Shown here: piece after piece, positions 5,287-5,604 of the stretch | How the letters are laid out: each line of letters begins with the position of its first letter | Position numbering within the stretch: the first letter of the stretch is position 1 | Source of the DNA: CAYJVB01 sp964373575 | Lineage (GTDB): Archaea; Aenigmatarchaeota; Aenigmatarchaeia; CG10238-14 | Direction: 5' to 3' | Length of the DNA: 5,604 bases | Assembly (NCBI GenBank): GCA_964373575.1 | Contig: CAYJVB010000043.1 | Location: 1-5,604 of the forward strand | Position numbers and translations under genes: made by a program | Notes under the pieces: generated by a model | Told to the model about the DNA's origin: nothing | Seen by the model: the letters and a program-made list of their open reading frames with translations, nothing else | The model's database searches: none

Positions 5287-5604
5287 TTATTGAATTGGTG
5301 GTTCTCTTCCTTCGTAAACATATTTCCCACCAGAACCACTACCATTTAAATATATTTCTCCAAAACGAATATTGTTCGGTCCGCATAAATAAGCATGTCC
5401 AATATTTTCTGGCCTTATTCTTCCGATTCTTTGTAATGTATATCCTCCACCGAGTTTTCTTAGACATGGGGGTACTGCTTCTTTTCCTACAGCATCCACC
5501 CAACACTCAAAAGATATTAAATATATCGCCATAAGTCCATTTATTGGTAGGCTCTGTAGAAATCCTATATGAAAATCAAAATCCAAACATCTGTTAACTT
5601 GACA
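5287..5604 (-). CDS. C-terminal end of an unrecognised protein (5' end outside window)
   Basis: The frame is open from the right edge to TAA at 5287-5289, giving 105 residues of a longer protein. A TTG at 5586 could be a start, but no ribosome site supports it and the frame continues past it, so truncation by the window edge is more likely. Visible features are a hydrophobic segment (NGLMAIYLISF, about 22-32 of the visible part), FECWVDAVG with a Cys, CLRKLGGGYTLQRIGRI, GHAYLCGPNNIRFGEIYLN and a Gly/Ser-rich end (NGSGSGG) before the last dozen residues. Codon use looks genuine. The family is not recognised. The Cys-then-GHAYL spacing weakly recalls transglutaminase-like folds and GEIYLN weakly recalls matrixin-like peptidases, but neither has a complete motif set. 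It shares strand with nrdJ and ends about 120 bases before the likely nrdJ start. Confidence 0.55.
   Translation of the reverse strand, partial: CQVNRCLDFDFHIGFLQSLPINGLMAIYLISFECWVDAVGKEAVPPCLRKLGGGYTLQRIGRIRPENIGHAYLCGPNNIRFGEIYLNGSGSGGKYVYEGREPPIQ

Noticed and set aside
5256..5534. A 92-codon + strand ORF near the right edge
   Set aside because: It is antisense to the open - strand frame at 5287-5604, whose composition looks more like a protein; the + strand reading is rich in Phe, Leu and His runs as expected for a shadow.

Overview
The window most likely comes from a low-GC archaeon. The support is TATA-like boxes of the archaeal type (TTTAAATA upstream of the antitoxin, TTTATATG upstream of the ribonucleotide reductase gene), a GGTG ribosome site that fits an archaeal 16S 3' end, probable near-leaderless starts, and protein families common in archaea. 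A DPANN-type lineage is possible, but this is an impression only. A bacterium is less likely and not strictly excluded.

Layout from left to right. Bases 1-57 hold no gene I can support. A hairpin followed by a long T-tract (58-89) looks like the terminator of a + strand transcript from outside the window. A + strand gene (152-826) encodes a class I SAM-dependent methyltransferase; its leader has a short upstream ORF and a perfect hairpin that pairs with the Shine-Dalgarno sequence. Everything else recognised is on the - strand: a RelE/ParE-type toxin (909-1160), its ribbon-helix-helix-like antitoxin (1160-1408), a class II (adenosylcobalamin-dependent) ribonucleotide reductase, NrdJ, interrupted by a 385-residue LAGLIDADG intein (1489-5187), and the C-terminal end of an unrecognised protein (5287-5604) that runs off the right edge.

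The most unusual observation is a second copy of the last 38 bp of nrdJ. It encodes the zinc-ribbon tail SCPECGWGICT plus stop and lies at 836-873, immediately beyond the toxin gene, in the same orientation as the real nrdJ end at 1489-1526. The toxin-antitoxin pair is therefore bracketed by direct repeats of the nrdJ 3' end, 653 bp apart. The simplest reading is that the cassette, or a larger element now reduced to it, entered at the 3' end of nrdJ and rebuilt that end, leaving the displaced end as a remnant. The four differences between the copies are transitions that leave the encoded peptide unchanged.

nrdJ thus carries two apparent parasites: an intein placed exactly before its thiyl-radical cysteine and a toxin-antitoxin cassette at its 3' end. 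The toxin-antitoxin promoter carries three tandem 10-bp repeats (GTATA at a 10-bp period) containing a perfect 16-bp palindrome, a good candidate for the autoregulatory operator.
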